Shown here: piece by piece, positions 5,855 to 5,904 of the stretch
Layout: each line of letters starts with the position of its first letter
Position numbering within the stretch: position 1 is the stretch's first letter
Origin: Dethiosulfatibacter sp.
Lineage (GTDB): Bacteria > Bacillota > Clostridia > Tissierellales > Dethiosulfatibacteraceae
Assembly (NCBI GenBank): GCA_030591825.1
Contig: JAUVAG010000092.1
Location: 1-5,904 of the forward strand
Reading direction: 5' to 3'
DNA: 5,904 bases
Notes under the pieces: model-generated
The model's input: the letters and a program-made list of their open reading frames with translations, nothing else
Told to the model about the DNA's origin: nothing
Databases searched by the model: none
Made by a program: the position numbers and the translations under genes

Positions 5855-5904
5855 TATACAGCCTCCTTCTCAATCTTCTTAAGCTTCTTTTTATTTGCCA
5901 CAAA
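5854..5904 (-). CDS. rnfE: C-terminal end of probable RnfE (enters from the right edge)
   Basis: Sixteen codons and a TAA stop are visible, reading [17 protein letters not shown] lysine-rich cytoplasmic tail like this is common at the end of RnfE, an integral membrane partner of RnfA. The stop codon overlaps the rnfA ATG by one base, so both belong to one operon. The identity rests mainly on the conserved rnfG-rnfE-rnfA-rnfB order, since no family motif falls inside the visible part. Confidence 0.65.
   Translation of the reverse strand, partial: FVANKKKLKKIEKEAV

Overview
The window is a gene-dense stretch of a low-GC Firmicutes chromosome, most likely an anaerobic member of the Clostridia. 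The signs are AT-rich third positions, strong AGGAGG-type ribosome binding sites, TTG starts, a clostridial-type RnfB with many iron-sulfur clusters, and a DUF4321 gene beside maf-radC-mreBC. A genus cannot be named from the sequence. Every supported gene lies on the minus strand, so transcription runs from the high coordinates towards position 1. No mobile element, tRNA, rRNA or CRISPR array was seen.

In transcription order there are two blocks. Block 1 (5904 to about 4249) is the end of an Rnf operon: the last codons of a probable rnfE, then rnfA and rnfB, closed by a strong intrinsic terminator at 4249-4278. Rnf is the membrane ferredoxin:NAD+ oxidoreductase that pumps Na+ or H+. Its RnfB here carries one 'FeS' domain and six ferredoxin-type cysteine motifs.

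Block 2 starts at an extended -10 promoter (4187-4215) just after the terminator. It contains a membrane-anchored NusG-domain-II protein, a Gx-family (PF07456) membrane protein, a small DUF4321 membrane protein, maf (nucleotide pyrophosphatase), radC (JAMM-domain protein), mreB (actin-like cell-shape protein) and the 5' part of mreC, which runs off the left edge. Spacing is 6-12 bp at most junctions and ribosome sites often overlap the preceding stop codon, so translational coupling is likely. A second, weaker promoter with a 9-bp inverted repeat sits between maf and radC and could drive radC-mreBC separately.

The maf-radC-mreB-mreC order is the classic Firmicutes cell-shape cluster. The least understood part is the NusG-II/Gx pair. 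From memory it resembles the EetA/EetB pair of flavin-based extracellular electron transfer loci. Its position directly behind Rnf suggests a redox role at the membrane, but that is inference. I see no clearly new system here; the NusG-II/Gx/DUF4321 trio next to Rnf is the best candidate for unexplored biology.
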